Below are positions 9,722 through 19,017 of a DNA stretch of 46,088 bases, piece by piece. Under the pieces are notes generated by a model. The model saw nothing but the letters and a program-made list of their open reading frames with translations. It ran no database searches and was not told the origin of the DNA. The translations under genes were made by a program, and so were the position numbers. The number at the start of each line of letters is the position of its first letter. Positions within the stretch are counted from its first letter, which is position 1. The stretch is from Actinomycetota bacterium (lineage in GTDB: Bacteria > Actinomycetota > Humimicrobiia > Humimicrobiales > Humimicrobiaceae): assembly GCA_013202875.1 (NCBI GenBank), contig JABMRD010000099.1:1-46088 (forward strand), in the 5' to 3' direction.

Positions 9722-10395
9722 GGGAGAAAATTTTGATGGGGCAGGAAATAGATTTATTGGCAAATTATCCTAAAACAAAAAGAAATATTGAAGAAAGAGG
9801 CTCTTCAAAGACTGAAGAAGTACGGGCAGTAGCCAGGCAATTTGGAAAAGATTTTTTTGATGGAGATAGAAAATATGGCTATGGTGGCTATAATTATAAT
9901 CTGCGCTTTTGGCAGCCTGTTATACCTACGTTTCAAAAATATTTTGGTCTATCTTCAAAAAGTTCAGTCCTCGATGTAGGCTGCGGTAAGGGATTTATGA
10001 TGCATGATATGGCTTTATTGATTCCAGGCATTAAAGTTAAAGGAATAGACATTTCAGAATATGCCATAGAAAATGCAATTGAAGATATGAAACCTCATGT
10101 TCAGGTTGCTAATGCGAAAGAACTTCCTTTTAACGACAAATCGTTTGATGTGGTTATATCGATTAATACCGTTCACAATTTAGAAAAAGAAGATTGTGCG
10201 CAGGCGCTTCGGGAAATTGAAAGAGTTAGTAAAGAAAAAAGCTTTATTACTGTCGATGCCTATAGAAATGAAAAAGAAAAAGAGCTCATGTATGCCTGGA
10301 ATTTGACGGCAAAAACAATAATGCAGGTTGATGAATGGATAAAGTTTTTTAACGATATTGGTTATACGGGTGATTATTACTGGTTTATGCCGTAA
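9715..10395 (+). CDS. Class I SAM-dependent methyltransferase
   Basis: SVLDVGCGKGFMMHDMA motif I; GIDIS; FDVVISINTVHNL. Confidence 0.85.
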   Translation: MLREKILMGQEIDLLANYPKTKRNIEERGSSKTEEVRAVARQFGKDFFDGDRKYGYGGYNYNLRFWQPVIPTFQKYFGLSSKSSVLDVGCGKGFMMHDMALLIPGIKVKGIDISEYAIENAIEDMKPHVQVANAKELPFNDKSFDVVISINTVHNLEKEDCAQALREIERVSKEKSFITVDAYRNEKEKELMYAWNLTAKTIMQVDEWIKFFNDIGYTGDYYWFMP

Positions 10396-10416
10396 AGCTA
10401 TAAAAAAGGGTTTAAA

Positions 10417-11379
10417 GTGTCAGTTGAAATAGAACTATTAAAAAAGATGAAGAGAATTCGAATGGTTGAGGAAACAATAGCCAGGCGCTATTCTGAATGG
10501 AAAATGAGATGTCCCACACATTTATGCACAGGGCAGGAAGCTGTTGCTGCTGCAGTTGGGCAGGTATTAAAGAAAGATGATTTTGTTTTAAGTACACATA
10601 GAGCTCATGGGCATTATCTTTCAAAAGGTGGAAACCTAAGTGGGATGATAGCTGAAATTTATGGTAAAGAAACAGGCTGTTCACGCGGGAAAGGCGGGTC
10701 AATGCATTTAATTGATTTAGATGTCAATTTTATGGGAAGCACCGCTATTGTTGGAGGAACAATACCTTTAGGTGTCGGGTTGGGGCTTTCAATAAAACTA
10801 AAAAAGACTGATCAGATAAGCTGTGTTTTTTTCGGGGATGCTGCAGTTGAAGAGGGAGTTTTTTATGAATCAGTAAATTTCGCTGTTTTAAAGAAACTGC
10901 CAGTTCTTTTTATCTGTGAAAATAATTTTTATTCAGTTTATTCACCTCTTAAAGTAAGACAGCCTGAGGGAAGAGAAATATATAAATTAGCTCAGGCTAT
11001 AGGCTGTCAAAGTGAGCAGGGTGATGGAAATAATGTTTTAGAGATGTATAATAAAGTTAGTTCTGCAGTTAATTCTATGAGAAATGGCGGAGGTCCTTAC
11101 TTTTTTGAATTTAAGACGTATAGGTGGCGAGAGCATTGTGGACATAATTATGATAATGATTTGGGTTACAGAACACAGGAAGAGTATAATTTCTGGAAAG
11201 AAAGGGATCCTGTAAGTATTTTTGAAACTTTTCTGATTAAAGAGTCCGTAATTACAAAAAATGAAATAAATAAAATAGAAATTAATATTCAAAATGAATT
11301 AGATCTGGCTTTTAAATTTGCCGAAGATTCTGATTTTCCTAAAGATGATGAAGCATTTAAGGATATTTATGCAAAATGA
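10417..11379 (+). CDS. TPP-dependent dehydrogenase E1 component, alpha-subunit-like
   Basis: GKGGSMHL, GSTAIVGGTIPLGVGLGLS, FFGDAAVEEGVFYESVNFAVLKKLPVLFICENN; GTG start. Confidence 0.9.
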   Translation: MSVEIELLKKMKRIRMVEETIARRYSEWKMRCPTHLCTGQEAVAAAVGQVLKKDDFVLSTHRAHGHYLSKGGNLSGMIAEIYGKETGCSRGKGGSMHLIDLDVNFMGSTAIVGGTIPLGVGLGLSIKLKKTDQISCVFFGDAAVEEGVFYESVNFAVLKKLPVLFICENNFYSVYSPLKVRQPEGREIYKLAQAIGCQSEQGDGNNVLEMYNKVSSAVNSMRNGGGPYFFEFKTYRWREHCGHNYDNDLGYRTQEEYNFWKERDPVSIFETFLIKESVITKNEINKIEINIQNELDLAFKFAEDSDFPKDDEAFKDIYAK

Positions 11380-12439
11380 TAAAAAACGCAAATTGAATTA
11401 TGCCCAAGCAATAAACGAGGCCATGTTCTGCGCGATGGAACAGGACGAATCCGTAATTTGCTTCGGATTAGGTGTGGATGATCCAAAAAGGATATTTGGG
11501 ACAACATCAGGATTAAAAGAAAGATTTGGACCGGAACGTGTATTTGATATGCCTACGTCTGAAAATGCTATGACTGGAGTTGGTATAGGAGCCTCTTTTA
11601 ATGGTATAAGGCCGGTAATGACTCATCAGCGGTTAGATTTTTTTCTATTGGCTATGGACCAGCTTGTAAATAATGCAGCCAAATGGCACTATATGTTTGG
11701 AGGAAAAACTTCCGTCCCTATAGTTATCCGTTTGCTAATAGGACGTGGATGGGGGCAGGGTCCGACACATTCCCAGAGTTTGCAGTCCTGGTTTGCACAT
11801 ATACCAGGGCTAAAAGTAGTTATGCCTGCAACAGCCAGTGACGCTAAAGGGCTTTTGCTTTCCAGCATTTTTGACAATAATCCGGTTATATTTATTGAAC
11901 ACCGATGGCTTCATAATCTTGAAGGCGATGTTCCGGCAGTGGACTATAGGATACCTTTGGGAAAAGCGCAAAGACTAAGAATGGGTGAGGATATTTCAAT
12001 TATTTCCAATTCTTATATGACAATTGAAGCCTTACATGCAATAGAAGTACTATTAGAAAATGGGGTTAATTGCGACCTTATTGATTTAAGAACTGTAAGT
12101 CCGATAGATTGGGAAATGGTTTATTCTTCTGTTAAAAAGACAGGTAGAGTTCTTGTTCTGGATACCAGTGTTTCAACATGTTCAGTTGCCAGCGAGATAG
12201 TAGCACGTGTTAGTATGGAATGCTTTAATGATCTGAAGTGCGCGCCAGCTAGATTAGCATTAGATGATTGTCCGACTCCTACAAGTTCGGCGCTAACAAA
12301 GAAATTTTACATGGGAGCGGAGGATATAATTGTATCAGTCGGTAAAATGCTGGGTAAAAAGATAGACATTAGCAAGATATCTATGCAAAAAGCTTTTCCA
12401 CATGATGTTCCGGGTGATTGGTTTAAAGGACCTTTTTAA
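11369..12439 (+). CDS. TPP-dependent dehydrogenase E1 component, beta-subunit-like
   Basis: MQNDKKRKLNYAQAINEAM; GIGASFNGIRPVM; PTPTSSALTKKFY. ATG at 11369 preferred over the track start; overlaps E1 alpha. Confidence 0.88.
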   Translation: MQNDKKRKLNYAQAINEAMFCAMEQDESVICFGLGVDDPKRIFGTTSGLKERFGPERVFDMPTSENAMTGVGIGASFNGIRPVMTHQRLDFFLLAMDQLVNNAAKWHYMFGGKTSVPIVIRLLIGRGWGQGPTHSQSLQSWFAHIPGLKVVMPATASDAKGLLLSSIFDNNPVIFIEHRWLHNLEGDVPAVDYRIPLGKAQRLRMGEDISIISNSYMTIEALHAIEVLLENGVNCDLIDLRTVSPIDWEMVYSSVKKTGRVLVLDTSVSTCSVASEIVARVSMECFNDLKCAPARLALDDCPTPTSSALTKKFYMGAEDIIVSVGKMLGKKIDISKISMQKAFPHDVPGDWFKGPF

Positions 12440-12442
12440 AAA

Positions 12443-13264
12443 ATGAAAAAAGTAGTAGTTATCATTTCAATTACAAGCGATATAGGAATAGCATTGGCAA
12501 AAAAATACATCCAGATGGATTATAAGGTCATTGGAACTTATCGCTCATCTAAGTTATTGAGCGAACTGGAAAATCTTAATAACTTAAAATTATACCATTG
12601 CGATATTGGGAATAGGGATAATATAAAAAATTTTATTGAAAAATTTGCAGAAGCGGGTCTTAATTGGGATTTGTTTATTTCTTGTGCTGGAATGCAAGAT
12701 CCTATCGGCTCATTTTTTAGCTGTGATTTTGATGAATGGAGCGATTCCATTCATATAAATGCAATTGAGCAGCTCAGGATATTACATGCATTGTATAATT
12801 ATAAGAATCCAAAGTTAATTCCGGGTGTTGTATATTTTGCAGGGGGAGGAACAAATAATGCTGTTTATAACTATTCAGCTTATACTGCATCAAAAATATT
12901 GCTTATAAAAATGTGTGAACTTCTTGATTTTGAGAATAAGGACATGAATATATTTATTATAGGCCCGGGTTGGGTAAAAACGAAGATTCATTTACAAACG
13001 CTTGAAGCCGGAGACAGAGCTGGTGACAACTATCAGAAAACAAAGAAATTTATTGATGATGGAGAAGGAACTGGTATGGAGGACATATTCGAATGCATTG
13101 AGTGGCTTATAAAACAAGGTAAAAAAATATCAAGCGGAAGAAATTTTTCAGTTGTCGATGATAGTTGGAAAGGACCTGAATCAAAAAATTTGGTTAAAGA
13201 ACTTGGTGATGATTATAATATGTATAAATTAAGAAGATATAAAAACGAATGGAGAAAAAAATAA
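12443..13264 (+). CDS. Short-chain dehydrogenase/reductase
   Basis: ITSDIGIALAKKY nucleotide-binding region, CAGMQ, YSAYTASK catalytic motif. Confidence 0.87.
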   Translation: MKKVVVIISITSDIGIALAKKYIQMDYKVIGTYRSSKLLSELENLNNLKLYHCDIGNRDNIKNFIEKFAEAGLNWDLFISCAGMQDPIGSFFSCDFDEWSDSIHINAIEQLRILHALYNYKNPKLIPGVVYFAGGGTNNAVYNYSAYTASKILLIKMCELLDFENKDMNIFIIGPGWVKTKIHLQTLEAGDRAGDNYQKTKKFIDDGEGTGMEDIFECIEWLIKQGKKISSGRNFSVVDDSWKGPESKNLVKELGDDYNMYKLRRYKNEWRKK

Positions 13265-13947
13265 AAAGACAAAAATTGCAGGGTAAAGCATATTTTGAAG
13301 GAACAGAGTATCAGTTTATTGAGTCATTAAAATTAGGCCCATGGACTTCATACAGTATGATTCACGATCCAAAACATATGTGTTTTGTTTTATCAAGATA
13401 TAAATTTGTTTCAAAAATGATTTCCGGTAAAAAGAAGATACTTGAAATTGGATGCGGGGATGGATTTGGGTTTCCTATTATTGCACAAGTGGCGGATGAA
13501 GTGCATGGTGTAGATAGGGATGATCGGCTCTTGCAGGGAAACATGGAAAGGCTTAATTTTTTAAAAGATAAAGTTAAATTCTTTAATTTGGATTTAGTGC
13601 AAAAAGCTCCTGAAGAAAAATATGATGCCATATTTTCTATAGATGTTATTGAGCATCTTGAACCTAAAGACGAAAAAAAATTTCTTGAAAATTCCATTAA
13701 AGGACTTAAGGATGATGGAATATACATAATAGGTACTCCAAATATATCGGCAAATCAATATGCTACTGATAGAAGCAGAGTTCAGCATATCAATCTTAAG
13801 AGCCACGAGGATTTAAGAGCAATACTGAATAAATATTTTGTAAATGGATTTATTTTTTCAATGAATGATGAAGTTATTCACACAGGGTATTATCCCATGG
13901 CGCAATATTTATTTGCTATGGGGGTGGGTGTTTTAAATAAAAAATGA
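13249..13947 (+). CDS. Class I SAM-dependent methyltransferase
   Basis: KKILEIGCGDGFGFPIIA; GVDRDD; YDAIFSIDVIEHL. Confidence 0.87.
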   Translation: MEKKIKRQKLQGKAYFEGTEYQFIESLKLGPWTSYSMIHDPKHMCFVLSRYKFVSKMISGKKKILEIGCGDGFGFPIIAQVADEVHGVDRDDRLLQGNMERLNFLKDKVKFFNLDLVQKAPEEKYDAIFSIDVIEHLEPKDEKKFLENSIKGLKDDGIYIIGTPNISANQYATDRSRVQHINLKSHEDLRAILNKYFVNGFIFSMNDEVIHTGYYPMAQYLFAMGVGVLNKK

Positions 13948-14016
13948 GTTTAATGGGTATATAAACCATATTTTTAGTAAACTAAAAAACAGCAGCTTAT
14001 TAGGAAAAATAATGTT

Positions 14017-15825
14017 ATGAAATTATCAGATTATGTAATTAAATTTTTATCTGAACAAAAGATAGGACATATTTTTGTAATAAATGGCGGAGCAGCTGCT
14101 CATTTAATTGATTCAATTGCTAAAAATTTAAAAATTAAATACATATGTACCCAGCATGAACAATCTGCGGCTATGGCGGCTGATGCATATGCGCGGGTTT
14201 CCAATAATTTGGGTGCAGCTATTGCAACATCCGGGCCAGGTGCAACTAATCTAATTACAGGAATATGTTGTGCATATTATGATTCGATTCCTGTAATATA
14301 TATCACTGGACAGGTAGCTACATTCAGGCTGAAGAAAGATTTAAAAGTTAGGCAATTAGGTTTTCAGGAAACCGATATTGTCAGCATGTGCAATTCAATA
14401 ACAAAATATTCTGTTTTGATAACTGACCCAAGGGATATTAGATATGAATTGGAAAAAGCAGTTTATATTGCCAAAACCGGCAGACCTGGCCCGGTACTTA
14501 TAGATATTCCTGATAATATACAAAGAGAAATTATTGAACCTGAGAAGTTAAAAGCATTTTTGCCCATGCTGGTTAAAAAAAACACAAATGGACTGAAAAA
14601 GGATATTGATCGATGCTTAAGGTTAATAAGTAATGCTAAAAGGCCTGTTGTAATATTGGGTGCTGGAGTTAAATTATCCGGTGCTGAAAAATTAGCGGTA
14701 AAATTCATTGAAAAATTAAAATTTCCCGTTTCATTAACATGGGCAGCAATGGATATGTTTCCTAATGATTACTCTCTTCTGGTTGGTGGATTCGGGTTAA
14801 ATGGTCAGAGATATGGGAATTATACAGTTCAGAATTCAGATTTAATTATCTCGATTGGTTCAAGGCTTGATACTCATGCTACAGGCAGCCCATTATCAAG
14901 TTTTGCTCGAGAGGCAAAAAAAATAATAGTAGATATTGATGCATCTGAACTAGAAAAATTCAATAAGTATAAGATGCCGGTTAATATTCTTATAAGGGCC
15001 GATGCTAAGGAATTTCTTGAGCTTATAGTAAATAAAATAAAAGTAATCAATACTCAAAATATTTCAGACTGGATGAAAAGGATCGAGAACTGGAAAGCAA
15101 AATATCAAGTCTGTCCTCATGATTACTTTAGGCAAAAGCAAAAAGTAAACCCCTATGTTTTTTTAGATGTGCTTTCGAAAGAATCAGCTGATGGAGACAT
15201 AATTATTGCAGATACAGGAAATAATTTAGCTCAGGTATTTCAGGGATATAAAGTAAAAAATAAGCAGAAAGTATTCAGCGCTTTTAACAATGCTCCCATG
15301 GGCTATTCTTTACCTGCAAGTATTGGAGCATATTTTTCAAATAAGAAAAAAAATAATAATATAATTTGTATTACCGGAGACGGTGGAATTCAAATGAATA
15401 TCCAGGAACTTGCAACTATTGTTAAGCATAAAATCCCTATAAAGATATTTGTTTTTAATAATAAGGGATACGGTATGATTAAGCAAACTCAGGATGATTG
15501 GCTTAATTCAAGTTATGAAGCTTCCTGTGTTAATAAAGGTGTGGCTATTCCGGATTTTGTAAGTATTGCCAGGGCTTACGGATTAAAAGCACTCTCAATT
15601 AAACATAATTCAGAGCTTAAAAGTAATGTGAGATTTATACTGGATTCTAAAGAACCTGTTCTTTGTAATTTAGAATTAAAATCCGGGCAAAAGAATATAC
15701 CAATGCTAAAATATGGAAGACCCATTGAAGACCAAAACCCGCTTCTGGATAGGGAAGAATTTTTAAAGAATATGATTATAAAACCATTACCGCAGTCATT
15801 AAAGATAGACAATGATTGTAAGTAA
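14017..15825 (+). CDS. Acetolactate-synthase-like TPP-dependent enzyme
   Basis: QHEQSAAMAADAYARV (catalytic Glu), TSGPGATNLITG, C-terminal GDGGIQMNIQELATIVKHKIPIKIFVFNNKGYGMIKQTQ. Confidence 0.9.
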   Translation: MKLSDYVIKFLSEQKIGHIFVINGGAAAHLIDSIAKNLKIKYICTQHEQSAAMAADAYARVSNNLGAAIATSGPGATNLITGICCAYYDSIPVIYITGQVATFRLKKDLKVRQLGFQETDIVSMCNSITKYSVLITDPRDIRYELEKAVYIAKTGRPGPVLIDIPDNIQREIIEPEKLKAFLPMLVKKNTNGLKKDIDRCLRLISNAKRPVVILGAGVKLSGAEKLAVKFIEKLKFPVSLTWAAMDMFPNDYSLLVGGFGLNGQRYGNYTVQNSDLIISIGSRLDTHATGSPLSSFAREAKKIIVDIDASELEKFNKYKMPVNILIRADAKEFLELIVNKIKVINTQNISDWMKRIENWKAKYQVCPHDYFRQKQKVNPYVFLDVLSKESADGDIIIADTGNNLAQVFQGYKVKNKQKVFSAFNNAPMGYSLPASIGAYFSNKKKNNNIICITGDGGIQMNIQELATIVKHKIPIKIFVFNNKGYGMIKQTQDDWLNSSYEASCVNKGVAIPDFVSIARAYGLKALSIKHNSELKSNVRFILDSKEPVLCNLELKSGQKNIPMLKYGRPIEDQNPLLDREEFLKNMIIKPLPQSLKIDNDCK

Positions 15826-15846
15826 ATCATTAGAAAAGATAAAAAG

Positions 15847-16887
15847 GTGTCTATGAAAACAAAAGCAGCAGTACTGTACGAACAAAATCAACCGCTAGTA
15901 ATTGAAGAAATTACTATACCAGAACCCATGGAGGGACAGGTTTTAGTAAAAATAATTGCCTCTGGAATATGTCGAACTCAAATTAATGAAATTAAAGGAG
16001 AAAAAGGTCCTGATAAATTTTTGCCGCACACTATAGGGCATGAAGGAGCTGGTATTGTTCAGAGAGTTGGGAGAAAAGTTAAAAAGGTAAAAGCCGGTGA
16101 TCATGTTGTATTAACATGGATAAAAGGAATCGGCTTGGATATTTCATCTTCAAAATATGAAAATAATAAAGGGGTTGCAATAAACTCCGGTGCAATTTCA
16201 ACTTTTATGGAGTATGCTATTATATCTGAAAATCGACTGGTAGTTATACCTGATGAAATGCCTTTTAATGAAGCTGCTCTTCTTGGTTGTGCTATACCTA
16301 CAGGGGCAGGTATTATTAAAAATAGCATAAATCTAAATAAAGAAAAATCTATTTCTATATTTGGAATTGGCGGAATTGGTGCGAGTGCATTGCTTTATGC
16401 TTCTTCTATCGGGTGTTCAAAAATAATTGCAGTAGATGTTAATGAAAAAAAACTTAAATTTGCAATGGATATAGGTGCTACACAAACAATAAACTCAAAA
16501 ACAGAAAACGTAATTTCAAGAATAAAAGAAATTACAGATAATAATGGCACAGACTATGCAGTTGAATGTTCAGGTAAAAAAGAAGCCATGGAAGCAGCAT
16601 TCGCTTCAATAAATAATAAAGGAACTGCAGTTATAGCAGGTAACTTAAAATATGGTGAGAAAATATCAATAAATCCTTTTGACCTTATTTTAGGTAAGAA
16701 AATAATAGGGACCTGGGGTGGTGAGACAAAACCTGATACAGATATACCACTATATGCAAAAATGTTTTTATCGGGCAGGTTAAAATTGGGTAAACTAATA
16801 ACCCATAAATTTAATCTTGAAGAAATAAATGAGGCAATAAACCTTATCGAAAAAGGTGAGGTAGTAAGAGCTATAATTGAGCTATAA
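15847..16887 (+). CDS. Zinc-type alcohol/sorbitol dehydrogenase (MDR family)
   Basis: GHEGAGIVQRVGRKV; GIGGIGASALLYA; GTDYAVECSG; GTWGGE. Alternative ATG at 15853. Confidence 0.88.
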   Translation: MSMKTKAAVLYEQNQPLVIEEITIPEPMEGQVLVKIIASGICRTQINEIKGEKGPDKFLPHTIGHEGAGIVQRVGRKVKKVKAGDHVVLTWIKGIGLDISSSKYENNKGVAINSGAISTFMEYAIISENRLVVIPDEMPFNEAALLGCAIPTGAGIIKNSINLNKEKSISIFGIGGIGASALLYASSIGCSKIIAVDVNEKKLKFAMDIGATQTINSKTENVISRIKEITDNNGTDYAVECSGKKEAMEAAFASINNKGTAVIAGNLKYGEKISINPFDLILGKKIIGTWGGETKPDTDIPLYAKMFLSGRLKLGKLITHKFNLEEINEAINLIEKGEVVRAIIEL

Positions 16888-16905
16888 GGAGAACATTTAA
16901 AAAAA

Positions 16906-18093
16906 ATGAAAAGTATTTTTAGAAAAATTAGAAAACATAAGAGAGAAAAAAATATAGTTAAGCATGGCTTAAGATTTTTGTTATATTTACTAAGACCTTT
17001 TATCGTTAAGTGTAATTTAATATTTGTGTTTAATCTATTAATACTGCTTATCTCTTCAGCTAAATATGGTAAAAAACGTATACTTGGAATTTATGATTTT
17101 AAAACTCTTCCGTGGTCAGTCGGAGACCCGTTGCTATTTATTGAGAAATTGAGTATTTTAAAAATTATACACAAAGCGGGCATGATAGATATTTGTGTGA
17201 TATATGACAAGAAAAATCCTTCTGGTATTCGTAGAGAACCCAATATAAATGCAAATAATGCGCAGGATTATATGGTAGATTTTTTGCCATTGTTTAATAC
17301 ATGTCCATATTTAGGTTCTGTTTTCCAATTTAATTCTCGTAAAGAATTCAATATTTTTTTAAAAAATAACATTCATAGATATGATTTATATCCTTCTTTA
17401 AGACAGCATTTGGCTGAAAGCTATAATTTTGACGGAATTGTTTTCATGAAAAAATTTGAAGATTTCTTCAATAAGTACGGTTATATTCCTCACTTAAGAA
17501 TTGGAGAAAGAGACAGCTCTTGGGCTTACTGGTTTTATCAGAATTATTTGCCTAAGGATACAGTTCCGGTGGTTTTATCCCTTAGGAGACCACTAAGCAT
17601 GATATCTCGTGTGCGAAATGCTGACCCAAAAGTATGGTTAGCTTTTATAGATAAGTGTAAAGAGGTTTATAAGGATGTAGCCTTTGTAATTGTAGGACTA
17701 AGAGTAGAAGTATTCAAGGGTTTAAGAGAAAGATCCAATGTTGTTATAGCAAAAGATTATGGAACTTCCATAATACAAGATTTAGCTCTTATAAGATCAT
17801 CTTATTTCTACTTGGGTACAGTTTCCGGTCCTAGTACAATAGCACTGTTTAGCGGTCTCCCGTATTTGATGTTTCAATTGCCGAAAATTGAAAAATATGT
17901 TTTATCTGAAGGAAAGAATTTTTCTTTTGCCACAGAAAACCAAAAATTGTTTGGTACTAATGTCCCAGTAACGCCAGAGTTGCTTTATAGTGAGTTTAGC
18001 AAACTTTATGAGAGACTTGATAGAAATAAATGGAAAGAAGAAGCAATTAAAAACGCCAGCAGAAAGAAGGAGATGCCCTCTACCGATATTTAA
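16906..18093 (+). CDS. Putative surface-glycan glycosyltransferase, GT-B-like
   Basis: 395 aa; VVLSLRRP, KDYGTSIIQDLALIRSSYFYLGTVSGPSTIALFSGLPYLMFQ resembles the acceptor-scan region of GT-B enzymes. Confidence 0.5.
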   Translation: MKSIFRKIRKHKREKNIVKHGLRFLLYLLRPFIVKCNLIFVFNLLILLISSAKYGKKRILGIYDFKTLPWSVGDPLLFIEKLSILKIIHKAGMIDICVIYDKKNPSGIRREPNINANNAQDYMVDFLPLFNTCPYLGSVFQFNSRKEFNIFLKNNIHRYDLYPSLRQHLAESYNFDGIVFMKKFEDFFNKYGYIPHLRIGERDSSWAYWFYQNYLPKDTVPVVLSLRRPLSMISRVRNADPKVWLAFIDKCKEVYKDVAFVIVGLRVEVFKGLRERSNVVIAKDYGTSIIQDLALIRSSYFYLGTVSGPSTIALFSGLPYLMFQLPKIEKYVLSEGKNFSFATENQKLFGTNVPVTPELLYSEFSKLYERLDRNKWKEEAIKNASRKKEMPSTDI

Positions 18094-18193
18094 AATAATA
18101 AATATTTTGCCTTTTAAACAATTGATATTAGCTATGTTAATTTTCTCCAATCATTTTTATATATTTTAAAATAAAAAAGCCCTGTTTCAAAAA

Positions 18194-18245
18194 GTTTAGA
18201 CAAACAAGATTAAGCTTGTGTTAATCTAAAAGTAGCTTTTTTTTC
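18194..18245 (+). terminator. Possible rho-independent terminator after the first + strand block
   Basis: TTTAGA (18195-18200) pairs with TCTAAA (18225-18230), inner CAAG/CTTG, then a T8 run at 18237-18244. Confidence 0.4.
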
Positions 18246-18369
18246 AGTTGAATAATACTCCACTTAGATTAATATTTCTATTGAATAAAAAAAATAATTA
18301 TTTAAATTAAATAGAGAGTAATTCATAATAAAGGGATAATTAAATTTATAGATAAGCAAAAATTATAAT

Positions 18370-18933
18370 ATGAAAACAATGAATACTGCCAATAAATATC
18401 CTGCCGTATTTTTAGATAGAGACGGAGTTGTCAATAAAGAAGTAGGATATATTACAAGTATAGAACAGGTGGAAATATATGATTTTGCAATTGAGGCAAT
18501 TAATATGTTTCATAATGCAGGCTGGAAAGTTATTATTATCACAAATCAGTCTGCTGTTGCAAGGGGAATGCTAACAGAAGCTAAACTGTATGAAATTCAC
18601 AAATATTTTATGGATTGTTTAAATGTAGATGATATTTTTTATTGTCCGCATTATCCTCCTATAGATGAGGAAATATACCCGTACAATATTTACTGCAATT
18701 GCAGAAAGCCTGCTCCCGGGATGATAATAGAAGCTGCAAAAAAACATAATATTGATTTAAAAAAATCCTATCTGGTGGGAGAAAGGGGAAGCGATATATT
18801 AACGGGAAAAAATGCACAAGTTTCAACAGTTTTAGTAAAGACAGGTTACGGAAGCGATTGGCTAGATAACAAAATAAAGCCTGACTATGTTTTTGAAAAT
18901 TTAAAGGAATTTGCATTATTTCTTTTTACATAG
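18370..18933 (+). CDS. gmhB: HAD-family GmhB-like heptose bisphosphate phosphatase
   Basis: FLDRDGVVNKEVGYI; ITNQSAVARGM; CPHYPP...CNCRKPAPGMI (zinc loop); VGERGSDI. Confidence 0.85.
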   Translation: MKTMNTANKYPAVFLDRDGVVNKEVGYITSIEQVEIYDFAIEAINMFHNAGWKVIIITNQSAVARGMLTEAKLYEIHKYFMDCLNVDDIFYCPHYPPIDEEIYPYNIYCNCRKPAPGMIIEAAKKHNIDLKKSYLVGERGSDILTGKNAQVSTVLVKTGYGSDWLDNKIKPDYVFENLKEFALFLFT

Positions 18934-19017
18934 TATTAATTCTCTAAATTGAGCGCTAAAGTAACATTATTGATATATAAAAATTGGTCGAGCCGACCGC
19001 TTTATTTATTAATATCA

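Noticed and set aside
10412-10702. 96-aa - strand ORF opposite E1 alpha
   Set aside because: Antisense to a strongly supported gene, no ribosome-binding site or motif.
13362-13806. Antisense ORFs of 121 and 70 aa opposite a methyltransferase
   Set aside because: Lie fully within a well-supported + strand CDS; Ser-rich composition is typical of antisense reading.
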